DNA from: an uncultured Bacteroidia bacterium
GTDB taxonomy: Bacteria; Bacteroidota; Bacteroidia; J057; CALLMJ01
DNA: 64,000 nucleotides
Assembly: GCA_938005475.1 (NCBI GenBank)
Contig: CALLNY010000018.1
Span: 36,221-100,220 of the forward strand
Reading direction: 5' to 3'
Part shown: piece after piece, positions 19,282-28,254 of the stretch
Layout of the letters: every line of letters starts with the position of its first letter
How positions within the stretch are numbered: the first letter of the stretch is position 1
Program-made: the position numbers and the translations under genes
The notes under the pieces: generated by a model
Told to the model about the DNA's origin: nothing
Databases searched by the model: none
The model's input: the letters and a program-made list of their open reading frames with translations, nothing else

Positions 19282-20526
19282 TTAATAATGACACTTCGCA
19301 CATTCAATACCACCCAAATCCGCAACTGTAATCTTGATCTCTTTACCTTCCTGCTTAGCTTTTTCTTTTTTCTCTACCCATTCATTATGAACAGTAGTGT
19401 AGTAATCATTTTTATTCACATCTACTTCGGTTTGTCTATGACAATTGATACACCAACCCATAGATAAATCACTATATTGATACACTTCTTCCATTTCTTC
19501 AATAGGTCCATGACATGTCTGACATTGCTGACCTCCTGCAACTACGTGCTGCTGATGATTAAAGTAAACGAAATCTGGTAAATTATGAATTCTAACCCAC
19601 TCAACAGGTTTTCCTTGTTCATAGTATTTTTTTATTTTTTCTATTTCTTTGGTACCATATTTAGGACCTTTTTCAATATAGTTATGACAGTTCATACAGA
19701 TATTCGCAGAAGGTATTGTAGCGGATTTAGATTTTTCTACACCCACATGGCAATAATTACAAGCAATGCCATACTCCCCTGCGTGTAATTTATGAGAGAA
19801 TGCAATAGGTTGGATAGGTTGATATCCTTGATGTAATCCTACACTTCTTGCATAAGAGACTAATTTAGTAGTACCTGCCGCTAATAAAACAAATGTAATT
19901 GAACCTGATATGTATGGATTTCTAACCAAATCTCTCATAGTTTTGATTGCACCAGCCCAAGTATAGGGTTGTTTACCTTCTCTTGAACGAAGTACGTTAA
20001 TTAGGATAGCGGCAGCAAAAAGTAATGCTAGCGCAGCAAATACAAGTAGACCTGTTGTAAAAAGCAATAAAAACTTTAAAGTATCGGTATCAACGGGCGG
20101 TTGGGGAGACACTCCACCACCTCCTCCTGCGGACGCCTGATTATCCTGACCACTGCTTGACGCACCTTCTTTTATATACGCTAAAATATCTCGTATATCA
20201 TCATCAGATAAATCAGGAAATGCCGTCATCACGGACTTGTTGTACTCATTGAATAATTTAACCGCATAAGCATCCCCCGATTTAATAACCTCCGAAGAAT
20301 TTCTTATCCACTTGATAAGCCATGCTTCGTCTCTTCGTGTTTCTATTCCTGCTAATGCTGGACCTACCACCTTCTTGTCAATAGCATGACAAGATGCACA
20401 ACGCCCATTAAATAACTTTTTCCCATTCTCAACATCCGCTTGTATAAACGAATAATTGAATAACAGTAAAAAAACTATTAGGGCTTTTTCTATTGCGATT
20501 CTTTTTATGATGAATAATGCTATCAT
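19282..20526 (-). CDS. actA: alternative complex III subunit ActA, multihaem cytochrome c with fused N-terminal monohaem domain
   Basis: A 414-residue protein with six CxxCH motifs. A signal peptide (to about residue 30) leads into a monohaem cytochrome c domain with CASCH (Cys43-His47) and a likely Met ligand in KSVMTAFPDLS. A Gly/Ser/Pro-rich linker (about 120-145) and two membrane helices follow (about 150-180 and 205-225). The pentahaem domain then has CNYCH, CMNCH, CQTCH, CINCH and a C-terminal CAKCH. ActA receives electrons in alternative complex III and passes them on. The fused N-terminal domain may serve as the tethered outlet to the oxidase. It is the first gene of the act operon. 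Confidence 0.93.
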   Translation of the reverse strand: MIALFIIKRIAIEKALIVFLLLFNYSFIQADVENGKKLFNGRCASCHAIDKKVVGPALAGIETRRDEAWLIKWIRNSSEVIKSGDAYAVKLFNEYNKSVMTAFPDLSDDDIRDILAYIKEGASSSGQDNQASAGGGGGVSPQPPVDTDTLKFLLLFTTGLLVFAALALLFAAAILINVLRSREGKQPYTWAGAIKTMRDLVRNPYISGSITFVLLAAGTTKLVSYARSVGLHQGYQPIQPIAFSHKLHAGEYGIACNYCHVGVEKSKSATIPSANICMNCHNYIEKGPKYGTKEIEKIKKYYEQGKPVEWVRIHNLPDFVYFNHQQHVVAGGQQCQTCHGPIEEMEEVYQYSDLSMGWCINCHRQTEVDVNKNDYYTTVHNEWVEKKEKAKQEGKEIKITVADLGGIECAKCHY

Positions 20527-20554
20527 ACTGAAGATACCAATTTCAAAAACGCTG

Positions 20555-20584
20555 TAAAATTAGATATTTTTTTTCTATTGCAAA
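20555..20584 (-). promoter_or_regulatory. candidate promoter of the act operon
   Basis: On the minus strand TTTG (complement of 20581-20584), an 18-base spacer, then TAATTTTA (complement of 20555-20562), one mismatch from TAnnTTTG. It lies about 30 bases before the actA start. Confidence 0.5.
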
Positions 20585-20680
20585 TTTTTTCATTATACTT
20601 ATTTGTACTTTTTTTAAACAACTGAATATTTAGAACCATTCTAAATAAAAAATTCTGATTTACAATATTTTAATAATTCA

Positions 20681-21190
20681 CTAAAACTCTTGGGAATAAT
20701 AATTTTGTCTAGGAACCTGTACTTTAATGAACCCATGCTTCGTAAGCATATGACAACCATTACAATTCATCAGCATTGCATTATAACTCTTATCAAATTC
20801 CGAGTAAGCCTTACTTTTTAACTTCTCTTGAAGATCTTTAATTTTAGGATAAAGCATTTCTCGCATTTGTGAAGAAACATTAATACCATCTTCCATCTTA
20901 TTTGCTTTTATTACTTTTTCTACAGTCTCCTCTAATTCCTCTAAATAAAAGTCTGCTAACTCCCAGTTCTGTTTCTTTGCAGCAAAGTATAACTTCTCCG
21001 AATAACGCTGTAAAAACATCATTTTCTCCGCTAATTCAAATTCCTCTTCCTGTTCTTCCCAATCATGAGACGCTTTGTTCTTTGTAAGTATTTGTGCTTC
21101 TAAATTTTTCAATCTCCCATAAAAATAAAAATTACTCAAAAAACTTACCCCCAATAAACCTAAAATTACCAAAATTAAAATTTTATTCAT
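20681..21190 (-). CDS. membrane-anchored monohaem c-type cytochrome (c'-like helical bundle)
   Basis: A 169-residue protein with one N-terminal membrane anchor (ILILVILGLLGVSFLSNFYFYG). A long, strongly helical and acidic region (residues 45-140) follows, and a single haem motif CNGCH sits close to the C terminus (MLMNCNGCHMLTKHGF). Having the CxxCH on the last helix of a four-helix bundle is the cytochrome c' / c-556 arrangement. It probably faces the periplasm. It follows the M16-like gene by 21 bases and is next to the act operon on the same strand, so a role in electron transfer or haem/NO sensing near the respiratory chain is possible, but not shown. Confidence 0.7.
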   Translation of the reverse strand: MNKILILVILGLLGVSFLSNFYFYGRLKNLEAQILTKNKASHDWEEQEEEFELAEKMMFLQRYSEKLYFAAKKQNWELADFYLEELEETVEKVIKANKMEDGINVSSQMREMLYPKIKDLQEKLKSKAYSEFDKSYNAMLMNCNGCHMLTKHGFIKVQVPRQNYYSQEF

Positions 21191-21211
21191 AATATTTTAA
21201 GGTTTTATCTT

Positions 21212-22498
21212 CTATTTTCTATCCCTTCCAGCAATAACTATGACAAATTCCTTACTATCAAGGTATTTACAAGATAACTCCAAAACTCTCTCGGGAGTTA
21301 TGTATTTTATTAAATCTAACGTTTTTTTTAAATGATTAGTTTCAAGACCATTCAACTTTAATAAGGAAAGCATATCCGCAACTTGAAAAGGAGTTTCCAA
21401 TGAAGACAATATACTCCCCATCATGTAATTTTTAACAACCCGCAACTCTTCTTCTTGTACCCTTTCATTTTGTAAAATCTGTATTTCTTTGTAAATTTCA
21501 TTTAAAGTATCTTCTACATACTCGTTCGCTACATCCGTAGATATCACAAAATAACCATTTTCTTTCATACCAACAAACCCGCCATAAATACCATAAGTAA
21601 ATCCCTTTTCTTCACGTATATTCTTCATTAATCTTGAACCCCAAAAACCTCCTAATAAGGTCCCTAAAACTTGTAACTCTTCATAATCTTGGTGGTTACG
21701 TGCAACCGATAAATGCCCTAGTTTTATTGAGCTTTGCACTGAATTTTCCATCCATTGATAATGCTTACCTACCTCGCTTGTAGGAGTAATCGTTTTTGAT
21801 GAAGCAGTATTTTCATTAGTTTTCAAGGTTAATTTTCCAAAGTATTGATTTAAAAGTTGATAGACCACTTCCCCGTCAAAATTTCCTGATACAATCCAGT
21901 AAACTTGATTTTTGAGTACTTCCTTTTGATAAAAGTCATGGATATGCTCTAACTGTAATGATTGAAAATCTTCTTTGGTGGCTTTTTTTCCATAAGGATG
22001 ATTTCCCCATAACTTTTTCAGAAATAGGCGGTTAGCCACAGCATGAGTTTTTTTTTCTTCAATTTCAAGGCTTCTAATAGCCCTCTGCTGATATATAAAC
22101 CACTCATTTTCAGGAAAATTGGCTTGAGTATAAACCTCGTATAATAAAGGAATTGTGTTATGAATATGTTTACTAGGAGTACTTAAAGTAATAACACTTT
22201 GCTCAAATCCTGCTGAACTAGCTATTTCCGAACCATAACTATCCAAAGCTTCTGCCAACTTAGAAGAAGTAAAACGATGCGTTCCGTCCGTTAAGAGTTT
22301 AAAAGTAGCTTGAGCCGCCGCATTTTCTTTCTCATAACAATGCCCTGTCCTAATAATACATTGAACTTCTAAAACAGGAATAAAGCCATAAGGTATCAAA
22401 ATAACTTCTAAACCATTATCCAAATAGGCAGTCTCATATTTCGGGAAGCCTTGATAATGAAAAGGTTTTAATTCAGGTTGAACGGTTCTATCCAGCAT
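21212..22498 (-). CDS. M16-family peptidase-like protein lacking the zinc-binding motif
   Basis: A 428-residue protein with both halves of an M16 (insulinase/processing peptidase) fold. The N-terminal half starts LDNGLEVILIPYG. Where active members have HxxEH, this one has AAAQATFKLL, so zinc cannot be bound as usual. The C-terminal half has QSSIKLGH, GGFWGSRLMKNIREEKGFTYGIYG, the substrate-binding R/Y block of the family. Such subunits act as non-catalytic partners of an active M16 protein. No active partner is adjacent here. I start at ATG 22498 (MLDRTVQPE), as in related proteins; an upstream ATG at 22525 adds nine residues. There is no clear signal peptide. Confidence 0.82.
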   Translation of the reverse strand: MLDRTVQPELKPFHYQGFPKYETAYLDNGLEVILIPYGFIPVLEVQCIIRTGHCYEKENAAAQATFKLLTDGTHRFTSSKLAEALDSYGSEIASSAGFEQSVITLSTPSKHIHNTIPLLYEVYTQANFPENEWFIYQQRAIRSLEIEEKKTHAVANRLFLKKLWGNHPYGKKATKEDFQSLQLEHIHDFYQKEVLKNQVYWIVSGNFDGEVVYQLLNQYFGKLTLKTNENTASSKTITPTSEVGKHYQWMENSVQSSIKLGHLSVARNHQDYEELQVLGTLLGGFWGSRLMKNIREEKGFTYGIYGGFVGMKENGYFVISTDVANEYVEDTLNEIYKEIQILQNERVQEEELRVVKNYMMGSILSSLETPFQVADMLSLLKLNGLETNHLKKTLDLIKYITPERVLELSCKYLDSKEFVIVIAGRDRK

Positions 22499-22551
22499 AA
22501 GGCATAAATTTAAAGCAATAAGCAAGCGCTTGCAAATTTTTTACAAATATC

Positions 22552-24327
22552 TTACATTTTAGTAATTTCAATTTCAATTCTTCGGTTTAAGGCACGTCCT
22601 TCTTTGGTTTTATTATCTGCAATAGGTTTGGTATTACCATACCCTACGTAAGTGATACGTTTAGAATCTATCCCCATTTGCACAAGGTAATCCCGTACCG
22701 ATTTCGCTCGTGCTTCCGATAGTTGTTTATTAAATTCCTGGGTAGAACCTATATCCGTATGACCACTAATCTGTATTTCAATTGTAGGATTGATTTTCAT
22801 GAACTCCACCAATTTGTCAAGCCCTTCTAATGCGTCAACCGTGATCGTAGAACTGTTCGGAGCAAAATAAATATTACGCATTATCGCTTTAGCTTTCAAT
22901 TTAATAGGAACTAAATATACATTATGTTCATAGTCTTTATTTGGAGCAATCTTAATTTCTTCTTGATAGGGCATAAAACCAGGTTGTTTCACAAAAATAT
23001 TGAATGTACCAGCATGTATCGGTAATTTATACGTTCCATTTGTAACTTTTACTACCTTACGAAATTCATCGGTCTTTCCAAGTTCTTGAATAATCAATTC
23101 TACACTTTGAACTGGTTTTGAAAATTCGGTTTCAATCACTTTACCTGTTAAATAATATACTTTGGGGAGAGGCGGAACATCAGGCTTGTGAATGTTTTGA
23201 TGATTATCATGGACTATCTCTTCTTTTTTCTCTTCTATTTTGATTTTTTTGATTTCTATTTTTCGGACAACATGATTCTCAAAATCGGATACATATAAAT
23301 TATTAGATAAATCCATACAAATTTCAACGGGTCTATTGAACATAGCGTATTTTGCATCACCATCTTTGTAGCCAGTTTTGCCCGTTCCTGCAATTACAGA
23401 AATCACTTTCTTTTCAACGTCTACTTTAAAAATACAATTAGCACCACCATCCGCAATATAAAAAATATCCATAGGTCCTGAACAAATCCCTCCTCCTGAG
23501 CTGGTTCCATGAAAAAATTGTAACTTTTTTCCTTCTGTGCTATCTTTATAACCTGTAAAATAACGGTCTAAAACTGTTTCCACTTTTCCGTCCGCTAAAA
23601 CCCTACGAATCGCTTGATTATCTGAATCTACCACGTATAAATTTCCATATCTATCCAAACACATCCCCACAGGTCCTGAAAAACGAGCTTCTTTTCCATA
23701 GCCATCCTTAAACCCCTCCGTTGGGCTTCCCGCATAAGTTATTACTTTCCCATCATTTAAAATTTTACGAATACAATTATTTCTTGAATCTAATACATAC
23801 AAATTGTCCGTATAATCCACAAAAACTGAAATAGGACAGTTAAACAAGGCTTCTCTTACATTTCCATCTTTGTAACCTTTTTTACCAGGGACTCCTGCAT
23901 AAGTTGTTACAACACCATAAGAAGAAATTCTACGGATACAATGATTCCAATAATCAGCTACGTAAATATTTCCATTTTTATCCGCACAAACTCCTGTGGG
24001 CCAGTCAAATTGGCTATTCATTTGAAAGCCATCTTTATGACCCGCTATTCCATTTCCGCCTATCGTAGTAATTTCCCCGAAAGTATTTACCTTTCTTACA
24101 GCATGGTTATCACTATCACCAATAAATAAATTACCGAATTTGTCCATTCCTATACCATTCGGAGAAGCTAACATCGCAACGCCCGTAGACCCATCTTTAT
24201 AACCTCTTATACCATTGCCTGCATACGTACTAACCTCAATTTTTTCTATGAATTTTACTTGCTGTGTAAATCCATAAGTAAACCCAATTAGCCACCACGT
24301 TATCCCTATTATATTTTGTTTTTTCAT
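22552..24327 (-). CDS. NHL-repeat beta-propeller fused to a C-terminal OmpA domain
   Basis: A 591-residue exported protein. A signal peptide (to about residue 21) is followed by six NHL-type repeats (residues 30-360). Each begins like YAGNGxxGYKDG and continues to a block like GNLFIGDSDNHAVRKV. A Lys/Glu-rich linker (362-385), a carboxypeptidase-regulatory-like beta domain (about 395-470) and an OmpA-like peptidoglycan-binding domain follow, the last with IYFAPNSSTIT, ISGHTDIGS, LSEARAKSVRDYL and ALNRRIEIEI. The OmpA part should hold the protein to the cell wall on the periplasmic face of the outer membrane while the propeller binds an unknown partner. The gene stands alone, 53 bases before the M16-like gene. 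Confidence 0.87.
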   Translation of the reverse strand: MKKQNIIGITWWLIGFTYGFTQQVKFIEKIEVSTYAGNGIRGYKDGSTGVAMLASPNGIGMDKFGNLFIGDSDNHAVRKVNTFGEITTIGGNGIAGHKDGFQMNSQFDWPTGVCADKNGNIYVADYWNHCIRRISSYGVVTTYAGVPGKKGYKDGNVREALFNCPISVFVDYTDNLYVLDSRNNCIRKILNDGKVITYAGSPTEGFKDGYGKEARFSGPVGMCLDRYGNLYVVDSDNQAIRRVLADGKVETVLDRYFTGYKDSTEGKKLQFFHGTSSGGGICSGPMDIFYIADGGANCIFKVDVEKKVISVIAGTGKTGYKDGDAKYAMFNRPVEICMDLSNNLYVSDFENHVVRKIEIKKIKIEEKKEEIVHDNHQNIHKPDVPPLPKVYYLTGKVIETEFSKPVQSVELIIQELGKTDEFRKVVKVTNGTYKLPIHAGTFNIFVKQPGFMPYQEEIKIAPNKDYEHNVYLVPIKLKAKAIMRNIYFAPNSSTITVDALEGLDKLVEFMKINPTIEIQISGHTDIGSTQEFNKQLSEARAKSVRDYLVQMGIDSKRITYVGYGNTKPIADNKTKEGRALNRRIEIEITKM

Positions 24328-24456
24328 GGTTGAAACTTTATTATGTAAAGGTATAAAAATTTCACAAAGTAAATAAGCACCTAAATATTAAAATTAGGAT
24401 AGTAATTCGTTGAAATTCTTTTGAGTTTTACTTTTGAGGCAGTAAATACTGAACTT

Positions 24457-25515
24457 TTAGGCTAAATCAATTTTTTTTGTTAGATAGACATCTTGGACAG
24501 CATTGATGATTTGTATACCTTCTTTTAAGGGCTTTTGAAAGGCTTTTCTACCCAGAATAAGCCCCATACCACCTGCTCTTTTATTGACAACGGCTGTTAT
24601 TACCGCTTCTTTTAAGTCAGAATCTCCCGAGGAAGCCCCCCCTGAATTGATTAAACCTGCTCTTCCCATATAACAATTTGCTACCTGATAACGTGTTAAA
24701 TCAATCGGATGGTCAGTAGTTAATTTTTCGTAAACATATTTATGCGTTTTACCAAATTTAAGTGCGTTAAAACCACCGTTGTTTTCTGGTAATTTTTGTT
24801 TAATAATATCTGCTTGAATAGTTACACCGATGTGGTTAGCTTGCCCTGTGAGGTCTGCAGAGACATGGTAGTCTTTTTCAGCAGTTTTGAAAGCAGAATT
24901 ACGAGTGTAACACCACAAGATAGTAGCCATTCCTAATTCATGAGCATATTCAAAAGCCTCACTTACTTCTTGAATTTGACGAGAAGACTCTTCTGAACCA
25001 AAATAAATCGTTGCACCCACCGCAACCGCTCCTAAGTTCCATGCTTCTTTTACAGAACCAAACATGATTTGGTCATATTTATTCGGATAAGTCAAAAATT
25101 CATTATGATTGATTTTAACGATAAAAGGAATTTTATGGGCATATTTTCGGGAAACAGAGGCTAATACTCCAAAAGTTGATGCTACCGCATTACATCCCGA
25201 TTCAATAGCTAATTTTACAATATTTTCAGGATCAAAATACATAGGATTCGGAGCAAAAGAAGCACCTGCGGAATGTTCTACCCCCTGGTCTACAGGCAAA
25301 ATAGACAAGTAACCTGTTCCTTTAAGCCGTCCATAATTATATAAGGTTTGTAAGCTACGAAGGGTTTGATTACTACGATTAGAATCCTTCCATATTTGGT
25401 CTACAAAATTGGTGTTCGGAGCATAAATACTTTTTTTATCAATGGTTTTACATTCATGCTTTAAATAATAATCCGCATCGTCTCCTAAAATGGTTACAAT
25501 CTTATCTAATGACAT
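24457..25515 (-). CDS. fbaB: fructose-bisphosphate aldolase, class I (archaeal/FbaB type)
   Basis: Schiff-base aldolase of glycolysis and gluconeogenesis, 352 residues. FbaB-type blocks: [17 protein letters not shown] near residue 95, [24 protein letters not shown], and the C-terminal [12 protein letters not shown] with the phosphate-binding and catalytic Lys region. [11 protein letters not shown] is typical of bacterial class I enzymes of this group. It is cytoplasmic. It has its own well-formed promoter (TTTG-N19-TAATTTCG) and is separated from the upstream DUF4783 gene by a hairpin terminator. Triosephosphate isomerase, which handles its products, is at 41.7 kb. Confidence 0.92.
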   Translation of the reverse strand: MSLDKIVTILGDDADYYLKHECKTIDKKSIYAPNTNFVDQIWKDSNRSNQTLRSLQTLYNYGRLKGTGYLSILPVDQGVEHSAGASFAPNPMYFDPENIVKLAIESGCNAVASTFGVLASVSRKYAHKIPFIVKINHNEFLTYPNKYDQIMFGSVKEAWNLGAVAVGATIYFGSEESSRQIQEVSEAFEYAHELGMATILWCYTRNSAFKTAEKDYHVSADLTGQANHIGVTIQADIIKQKLPENNGGFNALKFGKTHKYVYEKLTTDHPIDLTRYQVANCYMGRAGLINSGGASSGDSDLKEAVITAVVNKRAGGMGLILGRKAFQKPLKEGIQIINAVQDVYLTKKIDLA

Positions 25516-25534
25516 ACTTATTTTGAAATTTCTG

Positions 25535-25565
25535 CGAAATTAGTGTATTTTTAATAAAACCCAAA
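25535..25565 (-). promoter_or_regulatory. promoter of fbaB
   Basis: Minus strand TTTG (complement of 25562-25565), exactly 19 bases, then TAATTTCG (complement of 25535-25542), one mismatch from the consensus. It ends 19 bases before the start codon. Confidence 0.65.
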
Positions 25566-25621
25566 ATTATTCTTTAAATTACTAATCAATAACCACTCCT
25601 AAATATATATGCCATTTTTAA

Positions 25622-25658
25622 AAAAATAAAAAACGGTTCTACTATGAAAGTAAAACCG
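25622..25658 (-). terminator. terminator after the DUF4783 gene
   Basis: Arms at 25634-25643 and 25649-25658 pair (CGGTT and TACT separated by one mismatch) around ATGAA. In the minus direction the hairpin is followed by a T-rich run at 25633-25621. Confidence 0.65.
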
Positions 25659-25695
25659 CATCATACACACAACATAAATAAATATAGTTTATTAA

Positions 25696-26091
25696 CTACT
25701 TATCAGGCTCAAAACGCAGTTGGTTAATTTTATAGGTGTTACCATATTTTTTAATAAAAATATTGGTATCAAAAGCACCTTTTGTACTAATGTAAGAACC
25801 TACTGCGTAAATATTATCTCCTGCATTTCCTTTATGCAAGATGCTAAAAGAACGAACAGGATAGTTCATAAAAAACTCTTTTACTACATACATCGCATGA
25901 CTATTGGAGTAGGTCTGTTCTTTGTCTATGATGGTTAAATCTACCATAGAATTAAAATAATTGGATAGGGCATTAGCATCCGCTTTTTTAATAGCTTGCT
26001 CAATCTGTTGAAATACTTCATCAGATTGATTTTGAGCTAACAAGAAACAGCTATACTGCAGTAAAAAAAGGATTATTAGAAATACTCTCAT
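25696..26091 (-). CDS. DUF4783-type secreted protein
   Basis: A 131-residue exported protein. A signal peptide (residues 1-19, ending LLAQ) precedes a compact alpha+beta domain of the NTF2-like type. The helix FQQIEQAIKKADANALSNYF is followed by strands in MVDLTIIDKEQTYSNSHA and VRSFSILHKGNAG. The pattern matches the DUF4783 family, found next to outer membrane or metabolic genes in many Bacteroidota; its function is not known. It lies 33 bases after the BamA/TamA-like gene and is probably cotranscribed with it, then ended by a hairpin before fbaB. Confidence 0.75.
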   Translation of the reverse strand: MRVFLIILFLLQYSCFLLAQNQSDEVFQQIEQAIKKADANALSNYFNSMVDLTIIDKEQTYSNSHAMYVVKEFFMNYPVRSFSILHKGNAGDNIYAVGSYISTKGAFDTNIFIKKYGNTYKINQLRFEPDK

Positions 26092-26124
26092 TTTATTTTG
26101 ATTGTAGCAAATTTCATACCAAAG

Positions 26125-27789
26125 TTAAAAATTATTGATAATTCCTACATGAATTCTACCTCTTGTAGGCTGAAAATTTAGATTTTCGTATTTACCTATT
26201 GCATAACTTACCGACATAATTCCTAAATTAGTACTAAAATTAAGTGCAATACCTGTGCCAATAGGCTTATAAATTTGGTTTTGTTGAAATTTTATTTGAT
26301 GGATATAAGCTAAATCTGTAAAAATTCCTAAGTAAGAAAGTTCTTCAAGGATTAGGCGATATTCTATCGTGAGTAGTCCATAGTAAGCCGCCCAAAAAGT
26401 GTTTTCATTAAATCCTCTTAATAATTTGTAACCACCGATAGGTCTTAAATCATTATCAAAATAGTTTTTTTGGTTCAAATAATAACCTTGAACTCCTAAA
26501 ACTGCAACGGTTCTCTTCCCGATAGTGGTATATTGAAAAACTTTAATTTCTACTTCTTGTTTAGGTTGTATTTTACCAATTCGTTCGTAATCTAAATTTT
26601 CTAAACCTCTTACTTTCAATATATTACGAACACCTGCGTTTCCTAAAAACATGAGGTAAGTACCCTTAGCAGGGTTCCATGGATTATCTAATTGTTTCCA
26701 TTGATATCCAAAGGCATAAGTATTAGAACGGGAGTCTAACTGTGGGGGAGGCGGCCAGTTTACGTTCTGATAACGACTAACCGATATTAAATTAGAAGTT
26801 TTCCGTTGATAAGAAAATAAAATCTCTGATTCAGGGTTAATCAAGTAACTCCCCCCAATTTTAACTTCCCTATTCAAAAAACTGGTATCCTGCTTGAATA
26901 AACTAAACTGTAAATGAAATTTTACAGGCAATTGCAACACAAAAGGATGAATATACTCAAGATGTAACTTTTGTGATAAATTTTGCAGTTTATCATATTT
27001 CATACGCAGAATTTCACCTTGTCGGAACATGCTAATAAGAGCGAAATCAGCCATTACAGTAAATTGTAACTTTTGTATAGCATTTTGCGGAGGTAGTAAA
27101 CCAATCAACAAATCAAAACGATTATTCCTTAATTTCTGAAAATCTAATGTGATTTTGGTTGTACTATCCGAAAACTGCAATTTGGGAGATTGAATTTGGT
27201 GATAATACTCTGAACATTTTAAATTTTTGGTTATTTTTTCAATTTTTTCTTGATGAAATTTATCCCCAGGACCTAAATCGATGAGCTTATAAATAAACTT
27301 GGGGTTTTCTTTAATTCCTTTTGGAAGAATAATACTATCAATAGTATAAGATTTTTGTAAATCTATTTGTTCATGAATATCTATGTAAAGCGTATCTCCT
27401 TGTGGAGTATATTGCAAAGTAGGCAAAATATTTACCATAGGAAATCCTAAATTGCCGTAGTATGTTAAAACTTTTTTATGAAAATCATTCCAATTTTTCC
27501 ATGAAAAAGGCTCTCCTATTTTTAAGTTTGAATTTTTCAGGGGATAGTTTTGATTATTCGAGTAACTTCTTAAAAAGTAAATTCTTCCTGTATGTAAACG
27601 ATAGGGATTGGTGGTGGTATCAATTGTAATTTCTGCGTAACCAAGGCTTTGGTATTTACTTAAAAATTTAGGGATAAAGTTAGAAGGATTTTTACGAAGT
27701 AAGATTTTTTGAAAATCTTTTTGAATGTGAGGGGTTTGAGCGTTTAAAGACGCATACAACAATAGTACCAGCCAATATACTTTTTTCAT
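26125..27789 (-). CDS. BamA/TamA-like outer membrane protein (POTRA plus beta-barrel)
   Basis: A 554-residue outer membrane protein. A signal peptide (to about residue 18) and POTRA-like repeats in the first 190 residues (GYAEITIDTTTNPYRLHTG, then FSWKNWNDFHKKVLTYYGNLGFP) lead into a barrel from about residue 200. The barrel has alternating hydrophobic strands and blocks such as LRPIGGYKLLRGFNENTFW, the counterpart of the conserved lid-lock RGF motif of Omp85 proteins, and a last strand ending in aromatic residues. Omp85 relatives insert or export outer membrane proteins or lipids. It is shorter than a true BamA, so it is more likely a TamA-like or accessory member. I start at ATG 27789 rather than 27795. 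Confidence 0.82.
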   Translation of the reverse strand: MKKVYWLVLLLYASLNAQTPHIQKDFQKILLRKNPSNFIPKFLSKYQSLGYAEITIDTTTNPYRLHTGRIYFLRSYSNNQNYPLKNSNLKIGEPFSWKNWNDFHKKVLTYYGNLGFPMVNILPTLQYTPQGDTLYIDIHEQIDLQKSYTIDSIILPKGIKENPKFIYKLIDLGPGDKFHQEKIEKITKNLKCSEYYHQIQSPKLQFSDSTTKITLDFQKLRNNRFDLLIGLLPPQNAIQKLQFTVMADFALISMFRQGEILRMKYDKLQNLSQKLHLEYIHPFVLQLPVKFHLQFSLFKQDTSFLNREVKIGGSYLINPESEILFSYQRKTSNLISVSRYQNVNWPPPPQLDSRSNTYAFGYQWKQLDNPWNPAKGTYLMFLGNAGVRNILKVRGLENLDYERIGKIQPKQEVEIKVFQYTTIGKRTVAVLGVQGYYLNQKNYFDNDLRPIGGYKLLRGFNENTFWAAYYGLLTIEYRLILEELSYLGIFTDLAYIHQIKFQQNQIYKPIGTGIALNFSTNLGIMSVSYAIGKYENLNFQPTRGRIHVGIINNF

Positions 27790-27816
27790 GCTCATACAAA
27801 GTAACGAAATAAATTG

Positions 27817-27824
27817 TAATTTTG
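27817..27824 (+). promoter_or_regulatory. candidate -7 box for the epimerase-smpB-prodh operon
   Basis: TAATTTTG at 27817-27824 matches TAnnTTTG and lies 18 bases before ATG 27842. No convincing -33 element is visible. Confidence 0.42.
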
Positions 27825-27841
27825 TGAACTTTTTTCAAGAG

Positions 27842-28249
27842 ATGTTTTCAAGAATTGAACATATAGGAATAGCGGTCAAAGATTTAGAAGTATCAACGGA
27901 ATTATTTACTCATCTTTTAGGGCAAGCACCTTACAAAACAGAAACTGTGGAGGCAGAGGGTGTAAAGACAGTTTTCTTTCAGGTCGGTGAAACTAAAATA
28001 GAACTACTGGGAAGTATTCGAGAAGATTCTGTTATCGCTAAATTCATTGCAAAAAAAGGAGAAGGAATACATCATATAGCCTTTGCAACTGATAATATCG
28101 TATCAGAATTACAAAGATTAAAAGAACATAGTTTTCAACTTCTTCACGAGCAACCAAAGGAAGGTGCTGATAATAAAGCCATTGCATTCTTACATCCTAA
28201 ATCTACGAATAGCGTTTTAATAGAACTTTGTATGGATAAAACTATGTAG
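27842..28249 (+). CDS. mce: methylmalonyl-CoA epimerase
   Basis: A 135-residue protein of the vicinal oxygen chelate fold. It interconverts (R)- and (S)-methylmalonyl-CoA for the propionate/succinyl-CoA route. Visible features: RIEHIGIAVKDLEVS with the first metal His, GVKTVFFQVGETKIELLG, GEGIHHIAFATDNI with the second His, and the C-terminal SVLIELC with the metal Glu. I start at ATG 27842 (MFSRIEHIG); an in-frame start at 27788 would overlap the divergent gene and adds an unlikely 18-residue tail. smpB follows after 5 bases. Confidence 0.9.
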   Translation: MFSRIEHIGIAVKDLEVSTELFTHLLGQAPYKTETVEAEGVKTVFFQVGETKIELLGSIREDSVIAKFIAKKGEGIHHIAFATDNIVSELQRLKEHSFQLLHEQPKEGADNKAIAFLHPKSTNSVLIELCMDKTM

Positions 28250-28254
28250 TAACT

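Noticed and set aside
24328..24456. A promoter for the NHL-OmpA gene
   Set aside because: The only candidate (TTACTTTG on the minus strand) has a mismatch in the TA and no -33 partner.
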